In this document: piece by piece, positions 34,701 to 42,933 of the stretch | How positions within the stretch are numbered: position 1 is the stretch's first letter | Layout of the letters: each line of letters starts with the position of its first letter | NCBI GenBank assembly: GCA_021777555.1 | Contig: JAJYDK010000003.1 | Coordinates: forward strand, 1-64,000 | Direction: 5' to 3' | Length of the DNA: 64,000 nt | DNA from: Pseudomonadota bacterium | Lineage (GTDB): Bacteria; Pseudomonadota; Gammaproteobacteria; Steroidobacterales; Steroidobacteraceae | Position numbers and translations under genes: made by a program | Notes under the pieces: model-generated | Told to the model about the DNA's origin: nothing | The model's database searches: none | What the model saw: only the letters and a program-made list of their open reading frames with translations

Positions 34701-34884
34701 GAGCGGGGCCGGCGCCGAGATCCGCCATGCGCTCGGCACGGTGGTCTTCTCCGGGATGCTCGGCGTGACCTTCTTCGGGCTGCTCCTCACTCCCGTGTTC
34801 TACGTGCTCATCCGCCGGATCACCGCTCGCCGCTCTGCCGCGGGATCGGACCGGCTGCTATCCCAGGATCCTCAGAATGCGTAA
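31705..34884 (+). CDS. RND efflux inner-membrane permease (HAE1 family, MexF/AcrB-like)
   Basis: A 1059 aa proton-driven drug-efflux permease with twelve TM segments. It begins with FIDRPIFAAVLSTFITIAGLIAL. Proton-relay residues are present as the adjacent Asp pair in GIVVDDAIVVVENVERH (TM4) and the Lys in GLACKNAILIVEFAKHL (TM10). Docking and porter-domain signatures include SYPGANPKVIAQTVAEPLE and GMGDVQIFGGGDYAMRIWLDP. GTG start within the adaptor stop. It overlaps the outer-membrane factor gene by 8 bp, so the three are one operon. Confidence 0.96.
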   Translation: MKLSHYFIDRPIFAAVLSTFITIAGLIALFRLPISEYPEVVPPSVIVRASYPGANPKVIAQTVAEPLEQAIVGVKNMLYMSSTSSMDGSLALTITFKVGTDIDQAQVHVQNRISQALPRLPSEVRALGVTTTKSSPNLTMVVHLYSPDNRYSTLFLRNYAVRNVRDVLKRLPGMGDVQIFGGGDYAMRIWLDPQKLAALGLTAGDVVSAVRAQNIQVAAGQIGAPPDPGAQFQLALNAMGRLKTPAEFRNIVLKSGRDGQVVRLGDVARVGMGAESYGIRSYLDNQSAVAIPIFQAPGSNALQLSAAVRATMAKLARDFPQGMRYTIVYDPTVFVRQSIDAVVHTLLEAVLLVVLVVILFLQTWRASLIPLIAVPVSIIGTFAVLLACGFSINTLSLFGLVLAIGIVVDDAIVVVENVERHIESGQSPREAAKAAMSEVSRPIIAITLVLCAVFVPAAFVSGLTGEFYRQFALTIAISTVISAFNSLTLSPALAAVLLKPHGARPDRLSRGMERLLGGFFRKFNRSFERAGAAYQRGLIGMVRRLGIALAVYAGLIGLAYLGFAVVPHGFIPQMDKQYLVAVAQLPPAASLERTSKVIKQIGEIGLRQPGVAHAVQFAGMSVNGFVPSSSAGLVFFPLTPFSERRTQALSAPAIAAALNRKLAAIQGGLVVVFPPPPVIGLGTLGGFKLEVEDRGGLGATALYDAVQRSLKKGYQSPALAGLFSSYQVNVPQLDVNVNRVKAMQEHVNLDDVFQTLQVYLGSLYINDFNRFGRTYEVLAQADAPFRSRIGDISTLQTRNADGQMVPLGSVLTVNRTFGPDIVQRYNGYRAADINGGPAPGYSSGQAQAAMVSILHRTLPPGMHFEWTDLAYQQLISGNTSMIVFPLCVLFVFLVLAAQYESLALPLAIILIVPMCLLAAITGVWLDHGSNNIFTQVGLLVLVGLACKNAILIVEFAKHLQEDRGHDAVSAVLEAAHLRLRPILMTSFAFIMGVVPLMLASGAGAEIRHALGTVVFSGMLGVTFFGLLLTPVFYVLIRRITARRSAAGSDRLLSQDPQNA

Positions 34885-36340
34885 TCGCCACACCCAACCT
34901 ACCGCCGACCGGGGCATGCTCCGGCTCCTGCCGCTTGCGCTCACGCTGGTAGCCCTCGCAGGCTGTGCCGTCGGTCCGAACTACGTCCGGCCCAAGACTC
35001 CGGTGGCGGCGAGATTCGCCGCCGCCGAACCCGGGGTGTACTCCACGCGCCAAACGCAGATCGCCTTCTGGAGGCAGTTCGACGATCCGATCCTCGATCG
35101 GCTGGTCGGTGAGTCGCTCACCGCCAATTACAGCCTGCGCACGGCGCTTGCCCGGCTGGTCCAGGCTCGAGCCTTGCGCAACCAGTCGCGCTTTGACCTC
35201 GCCCCGACGGTGACCGCCTCGGGGGGCTACACGAAGCAGCGGGCGGCCGCGGCGCAGGATCCCTTCGGTGGACCCTATACCACGAGCTACTACGACGCCG
35301 GATTCGATGCGACGTGGGAGCTGGATTTCTTCGGAGGCGTGCGCCGCGGCATCGAGGCGCGGGACGCGGAGCTCGAGCGCCAGGTCGCCAACCTGCACGA
35401 TGCCCAGGTCTCGGTGATCGCGGAAGTCGCCCGCAACTACTTCGAGCTGCGCGGCGAGCAAACCGAGCTCACTGTCGCACGGGCCAATGCACACGACCAG
35501 CAACAGGCGCTCACGCTCACCCGGGCGGAGCTTGCCGCGGGCAATGGCACGGAGCTCGATGTCGCCCGCGCGCAGGCCCAGTTGAGCAGCACACTCGCGA
35601 TCGTCGGACCCCTCGAGGCCGCGGTAAGCCGCTCGATTCACCGGCTGAGCGTGCTCACCGGACGCCACCCCGATGCCCTCACGGGACTCCTGAGCGAGCC
35701 ACACGACCTGCCGTCGCTGCCCCGCATCGTGCCGGTCGGCAACCCCGAGGAGATGCTGCGCCGCCGGCCCGATATCCGCGCCGCCGAGCGCAATCTCGCC
35801 GAATCCACCGATCTGGTGGGCGTGGCGATCTCGAACCTGTTTCCCAAGGTCACCTTCACCGGCAGCGTCGGCTACGACGCGCTCTCTCCCTCGGGCCTCG
35901 GGACCGGCGCCTCGCGCAGCTACATGATCGGGCCCGGCATTTCTTGGGCGGCGTTCAACCTGGGGCGGGTGCGCGAGCAGATCGCCGGAGCGCGCGCCGG
36001 CGAGGTCGTCGCGCTCGATGAGTATCGTGAGACCGTGTTGAACGCGCTGGAGGAGGCCGAAGACGCTCTCGTGACGCATGCCCGTGACCGGGACCAGTTG
36101 CGCAATGCCGAGGAGGCCGCCCGCGCGAGCGCGACCGCCGCGAGGCTCGCCACCGTTCGCTACAAGGGCGGATTGATCGGGTTCCTGCCCGTGCTCGATG
36201 CGCAGCGTACCGAGCTTCGAGCCGAGGACGCGCTCGCCCGGGATCGCACCGCGGCGGCCACCAGTCTCATCGCGGTCTACAAGGCCCTGGGCGGAGGCTG
36301 GGAGGTGGCCCCGCTGCCGCGCTATACGGCCTCACGGTGA
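34877..36340 (+). CDS. RND outer-membrane factor lipoprotein (OprM/NodT family)
   Basis: A 487 aa TolC-like channel subunit. The signal ends in lipobox VALAGC followed by AVGPNYVRP, the invariant start of mature OprM/NodT proteins. Two OEP repeats are visible, for example FDATWELDFFGGVRRGIEARDAELE and PGISWAAFNLGRVREQIAGARA. It ends with the expected RTAAATSLIAVYKALGGGWE. The start lies inside the permease gene. It provides the outer-membrane exit duct of the pump. Confidence 0.95.
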   Translation: MRNRHTQPTADRGMLRLLPLALTLVALAGCAVGPNYVRPKTPVAARFAAAEPGVYSTRQTQIAFWRQFDDPILDRLVGESLTANYSLRTALARLVQARALRNQSRFDLAPTVTASGGYTKQRAAAAQDPFGGPYTTSYYDAGFDATWELDFFGGVRRGIEARDAELERQVANLHDAQVSVIAEVARNYFELRGEQTELTVARANAHDQQQALTLTRAELAAGNGTELDVARAQAQLSSTLAIVGPLEAAVSRSIHRLSVLTGRHPDALTGLLSEPHDLPSLPRIVPVGNPEEMLRRRPDIRAAERNLAESTDLVGVAISNLFPKVTFTGSVGYDALSPSGLGTGASRSYMIGPGISWAAFNLGRVREQIAGARAGEVVALDEYRETVLNALEEAEDALVTHARDRDQLRNAEEAARASATAARLATVRYKGGLIGFLPVLDAQRTELRAEDALARDRTAAATSLIAVYKALGGGWEVAPLPRYTASR

Positions 36341-36397
36341 GGCTGGGTCTGCGAACTGCTATGCTGGAGCCCGGGTCAACGATCGCCTTCGGCTGCC

Positions 36398-36991
36398 ATG
36401 CAGGTGCACGACAATCCCGCCTCGGGCTCGACTAGCGGACCGGTTGCACCTCTCGTGCGCGACGCCGTTGATGATGACATGGCGGCGGTTCAGGCGATCT
36501 ATGCGTATCACGTGCTTCAGGGCCTTGCGACCTTCGAGGAAAGTCCTCCTTCTGTCGATGAGCTGCTGATCCGGCGGGCCGTGGTGTTGGCACACGGATT
36601 GCCTTATCTGGTCGCCGAGCGCGGCAGTGAGATCCTCGGATACTGCTACGCGACAGCCTACCGCTCCCGTCCGGCCTATCGCTTCACCGTGGAGGATTCG
36701 GTCTATGTCGGTGAAGCGCTGGGCGGGCAGGGCATTGGCAGCGCATTGCTCGCAGAGCTCGTCCGCCGCTGCGAGGCCGGACCCTGGCGGCAGATGGTCG
36801 CGGTGATCGGCGACAGCGCCAATGCCGCCTCGATCGCGTTGCATCGGCGGATGGGCTTTCGACGGGTCGGCACGCTGCGCACCGTCGGTTTCAAGCTCGG
36901 CCGCTGGGTCGACACGGTGCTGATGCAACGGCCGCTCGGCGCCGGCGATGGGACGCTACCCGTCGATCCTGCGCGCGATACCCGGGCCTGA
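36398..36991 (+). CDS. GNAT N-acetyltransferase, phosphinothricin-acetyltransferase-like
   Basis: A 197 aa acetyltransferase. Residues 18-180 follow the PAT/Bar pattern: VRDAVDDDMAAVQAIYAYHVLQGLATFEESPP, then YRSRPAYRFTVEDSVYV, the acetyl-CoA loop GGQGIGSALLAELV, and SIALHRRMGFRRVGTLRTVGFKLGRWVDTVLMQ. Relatives acetylate phosphinothricin, methionine sulfoximine or similar amino acids, and the physiological substrate is often unknown. ATG 36398 is used; no strong Shine-Dalgarno is visible and ATG 36479 would cut into the domain. It follows the efflux operon by 57 bp and may be read through from it. Confidence 0.88.
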   Translation: MQVHDNPASGSTSGPVAPLVRDAVDDDMAAVQAIYAYHVLQGLATFEESPPSVDELLIRRAVVLAHGLPYLVAERGSEILGYCYATAYRSRPAYRFTVEDSVYVGEALGGQGIGSALLAELVRRCEAGPWRQMVAVIGDSANAASIALHRRMGFRRVGTLRTVGFKLGRWVDTVLMQRPLGAGDGTLPVDPARDTRA

Positions 36992-37043
36992 GGCGCTCCG
37001 GGATCTGATCCGCCTTGCCGGGCGGCGTCTCGGGATTGCGACG

Positions 37044-37061
37044 CTGTCATCAAATCGTAAG
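37044..37061 (+). promoter_or_regulatory. candidate Pho box
   Basis: CTGTCATCAAATCGTAAG matches about 13 of 18 positions of the enterobacterial Pho-box consensus. The first half (CTGTCAT) is perfect and the second is weak. It lies about 95 bp upstream of a phosphoesterase gene, which makes phosphate-starvation control plausible, but the match was found by eye. Confidence 0.35.
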
Positions 37062-37156
37062 ACCGTGGTCGGCTGACCGTAACAGTGAAGATCTACCTTG
37101 CCCCGGTCCACCCCGGATTGGCCGGCGGTGGCACCCATCCAGCGGAGGCAGGTCTC

Positions 37157-39079
37157 ATGAGATTCACTCGACACGCGCCCGTGGCCGCGGCCTTCAGCGC
37201 ATTCCTTACCGTGTCGACGCTCGGGGCGGTCCAGGCCCAGGCCGACACGCCCGATGCGCCGACCGCGACGCCTATCAAACACGTCATCCTGATCATCGGC
37301 GAGAACCGGAGCTTCGATCAGATGTTCGGCACGTTCCAGGCCCAGCGCGGACAGCGGGTGTGGAACCTTCGGTCCGAGGGCATCCTGAACGCCGACGGCA
37401 CCCCGGGGCCCAACTTCTCCAGCGCCGAGCAGTGGCAGGCGATGGATACCGCGACGTACTCGATTCACCCGGCGAAGACCGCCCCCTATGCCTCGCTCGG
37501 TCCGATCACCACCAGCGGCACCCCGGGCAGTGCGTATCTGTCGGGCATTGCGCAGGCGGAGGCGATCGAGCCGGCCCTGCCCGCCGATTACTACGGCTAC
37601 CTGACCATCGGAGGCAGCGGTCTTGCGGCCGGTACGACCATCGACCCGAGATTCCCGGCCGCTCTGGCGAACGGGCCCTTCGACCTCACGCACTACCTGA
37701 GCTATAGCGACTATTCGGGCAGCCCCGTGCATCGGTTCTTCCAGATGTGGCAGCAGGCGGACTGCGATGTGGCGGTGTCGACCGCGGCCAATCCGAGCGG
37801 TTGCCGGAATGATCTGTTCGCCTGGGTGGAGGCCACGGTCGGCGCCGGCAGCAACGGCAAGCCGCAGCCGGCGGACTACGGCCAACCGGGCCACCACGAG
37901 GGCCCGATCGCGCTCGGCATGTACAACGTCATGCAGGGGGATTGGCCATACTTCGGCAGGCTCGCCCATGAGTATGCGCTCAGCGACAACTACCACCAGG
38001 CGGTGATGGGGGGCACGGGCGCCAACCACATCGCGATCGGCTTCGGCACGGACATCTACTACGCCGACGCCGCCGGGAATCCGGCAGTGCCCCCTGCCAA
38101 TCAGATCGAAAACCCGGATCCGCAGCCCGGGACCAACAACTTCTACACCCAGGACGGGTACAGCGGCGGCTCCTACGTCGAGTGCGCGGACCCCTCCCGG
38201 CCCGGCGTGGCTCCGATCCGCAACTACCTCGCGCAGCTGCCCTACCACGCGTTCCGCAACGGCGACTGCGCTCCGGGCGCGTACTACATCGTCAATAATT
38301 ACAACCCGGGCTATCTCGGCACGGGCCAGCCGGCGCCACTCGGGCCCACGCAGTACACCATTCCGCCGACCACGCAGCCGAACATCGGGCTGCTGCTCTC
38401 GAGCCATGGCGTCTCGTGGCATTATTACGGTGAGGGTTGGGACGGAGGAACTGAGAAGGGTGAGGCCTCGACCTACTGCAACATCTGCGATCCGTTCCTG
38501 TACTCGAAGCAGATCATGACGAGTCCGGCGCTTCGGGCCAACCTAAAGGGCATCCGCGATCTCTACCACGACATCCAGCAAGGCGCCCTGCCCGCGGTGT
38601 CGATCGTCAAGCCGGATGGACTGCTCGACGGCCACCCGGCGTCCTCCAAGCCGCAGCTGCTCGAGGGTTTCTGCAAGAAGATCATCGACATGGTGAAGGC
38701 CAATCCCCGGTTGTGGGCGCATACGGCCATCATGATTACGACAGACGAGGGCGGCGGCTACTACGATTCGGGATACATCCAGCCGATCGACTTCTTCGGC
38801 GACGGCACGCGCATCCCGATGATCGTGGTGTCTCCGTACTCGCGCCATGTGGGCGTGGTGCACACGTACGACGATCACGTCTCGTTCGACAAGTTCGTCG
38901 AGGCCAACTGGAGAGTGGGGCCGATCTCCCGGTGGAGCCGGGACAATCTGCCGGATCCGCTGGCGAGCAGGCGCGATCCCTACGTGCCACTCAACGGTCC
39001 GGCCATTGGCAACCTGATGGACATGTTCCATTTCGGCCATGGTCACGACCACGACGCCAGCCGGAAAGGTGAGGATTAG
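37157..39079 (+). CDS. secreted phosphoesterase of the phospholipase C/AcpA family
   Basis: A 640 aa exported enzyme. ATG 37157 follows GGAGGCAGG; the signal peptide is about residues 1-29 (ending VQAQA). Metal and nucleophile motifs of the bacterial phospholipase C/acid phosphatase family are present: KHVILIIGENRSFDQMFGTF near residue 45, HHEGPIALGMYNVMQGDWPYFGRLAHEYALSDNYHQAVMGGTGANH split through the middle, and ITTDEGGGYYD...RIPMIVVSPYSR...TYDDHVSFDKFVEANW near the C-terminus. A His-rich tail (HFGHGHDHD) ends the protein. It is likely a periplasmic or extracellular phosphodiester or phosphomonoester hydrolase. A strong intrinsic terminator follows. Confidence 0.88.
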   Translation: MRFTRHAPVAAAFSAFLTVSTLGAVQAQADTPDAPTATPIKHVILIIGENRSFDQMFGTFQAQRGQRVWNLRSEGILNADGTPGPNFSSAEQWQAMDTATYSIHPAKTAPYASLGPITTSGTPGSAYLSGIAQAEAIEPALPADYYGYLTIGGSGLAAGTTIDPRFPAALANGPFDLTHYLSYSDYSGSPVHRFFQMWQQADCDVAVSTAANPSGCRNDLFAWVEATVGAGSNGKPQPADYGQPGHHEGPIALGMYNVMQGDWPYFGRLAHEYALSDNYHQAVMGGTGANHIAIGFGTDIYYADAAGNPAVPPANQIENPDPQPGTNNFYTQDGYSGGSYVECADPSRPGVAPIRNYLAQLPYHAFRNGDCAPGAYYIVNNYNPGYLGTGQPAPLGPTQYTIPPTTQPNIGLLLSSHGVSWHYYGEGWDGGTEKGEASTYCNICDPFLYSKQIMTSPALRANLKGIRDLYHDIQQGALPAVSIVKPDGLLDGHPASSKPQLLEGFCKKIIDMVKANPRLWAHTAIMITTDEGGGYYDSGYIQPIDFFGDGTRIPMIVVSPYSRHVGVVHTYDDHVSFDKFVEANWRVGPISRWSRDNLPDPLASRRDPYVPLNGPAIGNLMDMFHFGHGHDHDASRKGED

Positions 39080-39115
39080 CGCCAGGATCGGCGCGAGCGC
39101 AGTCTGACCCCCCTG

Positions 39116-39157
39116 CGGCGGAGGGTGGCATGGATGCCGCCCTGCGCCGTTTTTTTT
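39116..39157 (+). terminator. Rho-independent terminator of the phosphoesterase gene
   Basis: A 15 bp stem (39116-39130 with 39135-39149) contains one T-G wobble and one G-G mismatch. A TGGA tetraloop and eight consecutive T residues (39150-39157) follow. This is the only textbook intrinsic terminator found in the window. Confidence 0.9.
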
Positions 39158-39235
39158 GATCGATCGGCGCTCGGCTCCGGGCCACGCGGCGCGGACCGGC
39201 CTACAATTGGCCTGGTTCGCCCCAGAGGAGATCCC

Positions 39236-39661
39236 ATGCCCGCACCGCCATTTGCCATCGCCGGCATCGATCACATCGTGCTTCGAGCCCGCGAGCCGGG
39301 CCGACTGGCCGCGTTCTACCGTGATGTGCTCGGGTGCGCGCTCGAGCGAGAGCAGCCCGAGATCGGTCTCACGCAGCTGCGCGCCGGCCGCAACCTCATC
39401 GACGTGGTGCCGCAGATCGCCCTGGCGGGCGCGAGCCCGGGCGCCGGGCCGGGTCAGAACCTCGATCACGTGTGCCTCACCATCCGGCCGTTCGACGGGG
39501 AGGCGCTGCGCTCATATCTGATCTCACGTGGGGTGAGCGTGGGGGCGATCGCATCGCGCTACGGTGCTGAAGGGCAGGGACCGTCGCTCTATTTCCAGGA
39601 CCCCGAGGGCAACGGGGTCGAGCTGAAAGAAGCCATGGAATTCACCGGGCGCGGCCTCTGA
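39236..39661 (+). CDS. single-domain VOC-family protein (glyoxalase/fosfomycin-resistance fold)
   Basis: A 141 aa protein. ATG 39236 with AGAGGAG just upstream. The VOC metal ligands are likely His in AGIDHIVLRA (residue ~12), His in LDHVCLTIR, and Glu in GNGVELKEA, preceded by the usual YFQDPEGN. It resembles glyoxalase I or lactoylglutathione-lyase-like proteins of unknown substrate. It sits alone after the strong terminator. Confidence 0.85.
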   Translation: MPAPPFAIAGIDHIVLRAREPGRLAAFYRDVLGCALEREQPEIGLTQLRAGRNLIDVVPQIALAGASPGAGPGQNLDHVCLTIRPFDGEALRSYLISRGVSVGAIASRYGAEGQGPSLYFQDPEGNGVELKEAMEFTGRGL

Positions 39662-39734
39662 GGGCGCCGCCGGGTACCGCGCTCGCCGCGGTGCCGGCTA
39701 CAGAAGAACCCATACACCTCAAGGGGAGATGCGG

Positions 39735-41006
39735 ATGGTAAGCGCGCATACGCCGCTCGAGATCGCGGGCCGCCTGGGGCTGGCGCTCGGCATGGCGGTA
39801 TTCATGGGATTGGCCCTGGAGGGCGTGTACAAGCGCGAGCCGCGCACCGCCCCCGGGGGCATTCGCACCTTCCCGTTGCTCGCCATCCTGGGCGCACTGC
39901 TCTACCTGATCGACGCGCCCTCGCTATTGCTCTTTGCCGTCGGTCTGGCGGCGATCGCGGTCTGGCTGTATGCCCTCCTGCGGCGCCAGAACGCCGAAGC
40001 CGCGGAGCGGCCGACGCTCGTGGTCGCCACGGCAAATCTGATCGCCTATGTCTTCGGCCCGGTGGCGCTCACCCAGCCTTCGTGGATCCTGGTGTCCGCC
40101 GCCGTGATTTCGGTATTGTTGATCGAGAGCCGCGAGACGCTGCACAGGGTTGCGCAGCGGGTGGCCAGCGACGAGGTGTACACCCTCGGCAAGTTCCTGA
40201 TCCTCGTCGGCATCATTCTGCCGCTGGTGCCCGACAAGGCGGTGGTCTCGTGGACCCCCATCACGCCACTGCAGGTCTGGCTGGCACTGGTCGCAATCTC
40301 GACGCTGTCCTACCTCAGCTATCTGCTGCAGCGCTATCTGCCGACCAGCGGCGCGATGCTGCCGTCGATTCTCGGGGGAGCATACTCGTCCACGGCCACC
40401 ACTGTGGCGCTCGCGCGGCTGCAGCGAGGCCATGCTGAATCGCGCCCCGAGCTGACGGTGGGCATCGTGGTGGCCACGGCAATCATGTATCTGCGGATCG
40501 ACATCGTGGTCGCCCTGTTCAATCACCGGCTGGCCTTGCTGTTGCTGCCGCCGCTGCTCGGGCTGTTCGCGCTCACCGCCGCCATCGCGGCGTGGCAGTG
40601 GCTGCGGCGCGGCCCGACCACCACCCCGGCTCCCGAGAAACCGCTGGTCATGAATCCCCTGCAGCTGCCCGCCGCGGTCACGTTCGCGGCGCTGTTCGTG
40701 CTGATGGCCCTGGCCTCCACCTGGGTGCGCGACAGCTTCGGCCGTGCCGGGGTCTTTGGCCTGGCCGCGGTGTCGGGCGTGACCGATATCGATCCGTTCG
40801 TGCTCAACCTGGCCCAGGGCAGTGTGGTCGGCATGTCGCTGGGCAGCGTCGGGGCGGCCATCCTGATCGCCGCCTCATCGAACAACGTGCTCAAAGCGGT
40901 TTACGCGCTGGCGTTCGGTGGAAAACGGAACTGTCTGCGTCCGGCACTGGCGCTGCTGGTCACTGCCGCCGCCGGCGTCGCGATCGCCGTGCTCTACCTG
41001 GCCTGA
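39735..41006 (+). CDS. MgtC/SapB and DUF4010 domain membrane protein
   Basis: A 423 aa polytopic inner-membrane protein. The N-terminal MgtC-like part has LGLALGMAVFMGLALEGVYKRE and APGGIRTFPLLAILGAL. The C-terminal two thirds form DUF4010, with SYLLQRYLPTSGAMLPSILGGAYSSTATTVALAR and AAVSGVTDIDPFVLNLAQG. About 11-12 hydrophobic segments are seen. ATG 39735 is preferred over ATG 39729 because GGGGAG (39723-39728) is then correctly spaced. The function is unknown; MgtC relatives are linked to Mg2+ limitation and membrane potential. Confidence 0.88.
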   Translation: MVSAHTPLEIAGRLGLALGMAVFMGLALEGVYKREPRTAPGGIRTFPLLAILGALLYLIDAPSLLLFAVGLAAIAVWLYALLRRQNAEAAERPTLVVATANLIAYVFGPVALTQPSWILVSAAVISVLLIESRETLHRVAQRVASDEVYTLGKFLILVGIILPLVPDKAVVSWTPITPLQVWLALVAISTLSYLSYLLQRYLPTSGAMLPSILGGAYSSTATTVALARLQRGHAESRPELTVGIVVATAIMYLRIDIVVALFNHRLALLLLPPLLGLFALTAAIAAWQWLRRGPTTTPAPEKPLVMNPLQLPAAVTFAALFVLMALASTWVRDSFGRAGVFGLAAVSGVTDIDPFVLNLAQGSVVGMSLGSVGAAILIAASSNNVLKAVYALAFGGKRNCLRPALALLVTAAAGVAIAVLYLA

Positions 41007-41149
41007 GTCCGCCGGCCGTTCCGGGAATTTTGCACCCGCGCCCAGCCATGCTAGGATGCGCGGCCCTGCGCAAGGGGGGCAGTGGGGTGAAGACCCCTGG
41101 ATGGTCCCCCGGCTGGCCCGTCGTGGCCAGTCGCGCACTGCTTGGCGGC

Positions 41150-41226
41150 GCGCCCGTAGCTCAGTTGGATAGAGCGCATGGCTACGAACCATGAGGTCGG
41201 GAGTTCGAATCTCTCCGGGCGCGCCA
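41150..41226 (+). tRNA. tRNA-Arg (ACG)
   Basis: A full cloverleaf is readable. The acceptor stem GCGCCCG (41150-41156) pairs with CGGGCGC (41216-41222). The D arm is GCTC...GAGC. The anticodon stem CATGG/CCATG carries loop CTACGAA (anticodon ACG, 41184-41186), the T arm is GGGAG TTCGAAT CTCTC, and G plus an encoded CCA form the 3' end. Anticodon ACG (A34 to inosine) reads CGN arginine codons. Confidence 0.97.
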
Positions 41227-41399
41227 TTGAATCAAAGACTTGCGCTGCATCGCCGCAGCCTCCCTGCCGCTGAGCGGCTCCCGTTGTATCGGGCAGCCCG
41301 CTGCCCACGCGCGAGGCCAAGACGAGACGCCTGCCCGCCGGCGCCACGAGCCGATGGGCACACGCGCCGCCGACAACAGCAGGCCCGCGGCAGGCGGAC

Positions 41400-42242
41400 T
41401 CAGAACCTCTCGTAGAAACCGACTGACAGGCCGTGCGGCAGGACTTGCACCAACAGCGGCACCTTGCGCCGCGTCGCCCAGTAGCCGAAGGCCGTGCCGA
41501 GCGCCCAGCCGGCGATCACATCGGATTGCCAGTGACCCTGGCTCTTCATGCGCCCGTAGGCGTCGTAGATCGGCAGCAGCTCCGCGGCCCAGATCCAGGG
41601 ATACCGACGCCGGTAATCGATGATGAAAGGTGTCACGAAACTGGCCTGCAGCGTGAGCTCGCCGCTCGGGAAACTCTGGTCGCCTCCCTGAAACCAGGCG
41701 TTGGGTCCTTTGCCCTGGACGGGCCGCGCACGGCGAAAGGCGAATTTCAGCACCTGGGCGGCCGCCCCGGCAAACACCGAAGAGTCGGCCGCCTGCCAGA
41801 ACGTATGGCCGAGCCCCTTGTGATTGCCCAGAAAAAGTGCGCCGGCCGCTTCGAAGGCCACGGTTCCGTATTCCAGGCCGAGCTGGTTCGAGCGGGAGAA
41901 GAGGCCATTATTGTCGCCCCTTTTCAGCCTGTAATCGATGCCGAAGGGTCCGTGACCGCTGCCCTCGTGGATCCTCATCGCGGCGAGGAAGGCCACTGCT
42001 CCGGCGGTCGAGAGCACCCAGGGCCGCCGCCACCACGCATGGGCGCGCAGCCGGAACCTGGACGCGTGGATCTCAGGCGCCGTCTTCGGTGCGCTCGACG
42101 AATGGGGGGGCGGTGAAAGGTTGGCGCCGGGCGACCCTTCGCCGGCACGCCCGATGCGGGGCAGCAGGACCAGCAGCAGCGTGACTCCCCAGGCGATCGA
42201 GCGGGTGCGGGGACGGCATGTCGATGTGATTCGAGTCGTCAT
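41400..42242 (-). CDS. PAP2-family phosphatase-like membrane protein with altered PSGH motif
   Basis: A 280 aa protein with an N-terminal hydrophobic signal or anchor and a PAP2 domain (about residues 140-255). Motif 1 is intact (K166...R173-P174). Motif 3 is present as R231...H237...D241. Motif 2, normally PSGH, reads FPSGE: Glu195 (codon on the complement of 41658-41660) replaces the histidine that normally acts as acid/base. Activity is therefore doubtful, or a subfamily variant is in play. The protein ends VGFYERF, reminiscent of an outer-membrane strand. It converges on the tRNA gene. A promoter candidate lies about 170 bp upstream. Confidence 0.82.
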   Translation of the reverse strand: MTTRITSTCRPRTRSIAWGVTLLLVLLPRIGRAGEGSPGANLSPPPHSSSAPKTAPEIHASRFRLRAHAWWRRPWVLSTAGAVAFLAAMRIHEGSGHGPFGIDYRLKRGDNNGLFSRSNQLGLEYGTVAFEAAGALFLGNHKGLGHTFWQAADSSVFAGAAAQVLKFAFRRARPVQGKGPNAWFQGGDQSFPSGELTLQASFVTPFIIDYRRRYPWIWAAELLPIYDAYGRMKSQGHWQSDVIAGWALGTAFGYWATRRKVPLLVQVLPHGLSVGFYERF

Positions 42243-42543
42243 GAAGGCTTCAGCCTCGTTCGTGGACCGAGCATCATGTTCCGTCGCAACCGGGCGTCAT
42301 CGCGGGCGTACAACCGCGGATCGTGGGAGCGGGTTCGTCGGTCAGTCTGTGTGCGGGCGTCCCGGCCTCGGGCAGTGCAATGGACGGAGCGCTACACCAC
42401 GCGCGCTCCATCATAAGCTTTACGGCACAAAGTACAAGTTTGAACCATGACCGCTCGCGATAGCTCGACATCCGCGCGCGCGAAGCCCGCGGGCCAGCGA
42501 ATTCCGCGGGAGCAGTGCGTGTCACCGCCGGGCAAAGAGGCCC
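42243..42543. other. 301 bp intergenic region
   Basis: It separates the PAP2-like gene from the HTH regulator, both on the minus strand. No gene is supported. A locally AT-rich segment at 42405-42450 holds the promoter candidate described separately. Nothing else was recognised. Confidence 0.5.
42410..42437 (-). promoter_or_regulatory. candidate sigma-70 promoter of the PAP2-like gene
   Basis: Read on the minus strand, TTGTAC (42437-42432), a 16 bp spacer and TATGAT (42415-42410) form a good -35/-10 pair in an otherwise GC-rich region. It implies a leader of roughly 160 bp before the ATG at 42242. Confidence 0.5.
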
Positions 42544-42933
42544 TCAGCCGCGCGCGGCGGCCGGGCGAGCGCCGGGATTCGCCTCGGCACCCAGGGCGGC
42601 GGCGGCGTCGTGGAGTACTTGTTCGAGCGCCGCAAGGTACTCGAGCAGACGCCTCCGTCCGAGGGAGGTGAGCCGGCACGTCGTTTGCGGCCGGCCCGGT
42701 CCGATTTCCCGATTGAGCGTGACGAGCCTCTCCGCCTGCAGCACCTGCAGGTGGCGGCTGAGGTTGCCGTCCGTCAGATCGCACAGCTGCAGCAGCTCGC
42801 CGAAGGCGAGTCCCTTGGGGTGAGCGAGCAGCGAGGCGAGAATGCTCAGCCGCGCGCGCTCATGGATGATTCTGTCCAGTCGGTGGTATGAGAATCGGCG
42901 CGGCGGTTCCGCCTTCGCATCATGAGATCTCAT
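42544..42933 (-). CDS. winged-helix transcriptional regulator (ArsR/MarR-like)
   Basis: A 129 aa regulator. The wHTH core is RLDRIIHERARLSILASLLAHPKGLAFGELLQLCDLTDGNLSRHLQVLQAERLVTLNREIGPGRPQTTCRLTSLGRRRLLEYL (read over residues 15-100), with the recognition helix around DGNLSRHLQVL and a wing at GRPQTT. It matches the small 'transcriptional regulator' family usually paired with a membrane protein. The start ATG 42933 lies 14 bp inside the 3' end of the upstream membrane-protein gene, so the pair is co-transcribed and probably translationally coupled. Confidence 0.85.
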   Translation of the reverse strand: MRSHDAKAEPPRRFSYHRLDRIIHERARLSILASLLAHPKGLAFGELLQLCDLTDGNLSRHLQVLQAERLVTLNREIGPGRPQTTCRLTSLGRRRLLEYLAALEQVLHDAAAALGAEANPGARPAAARG

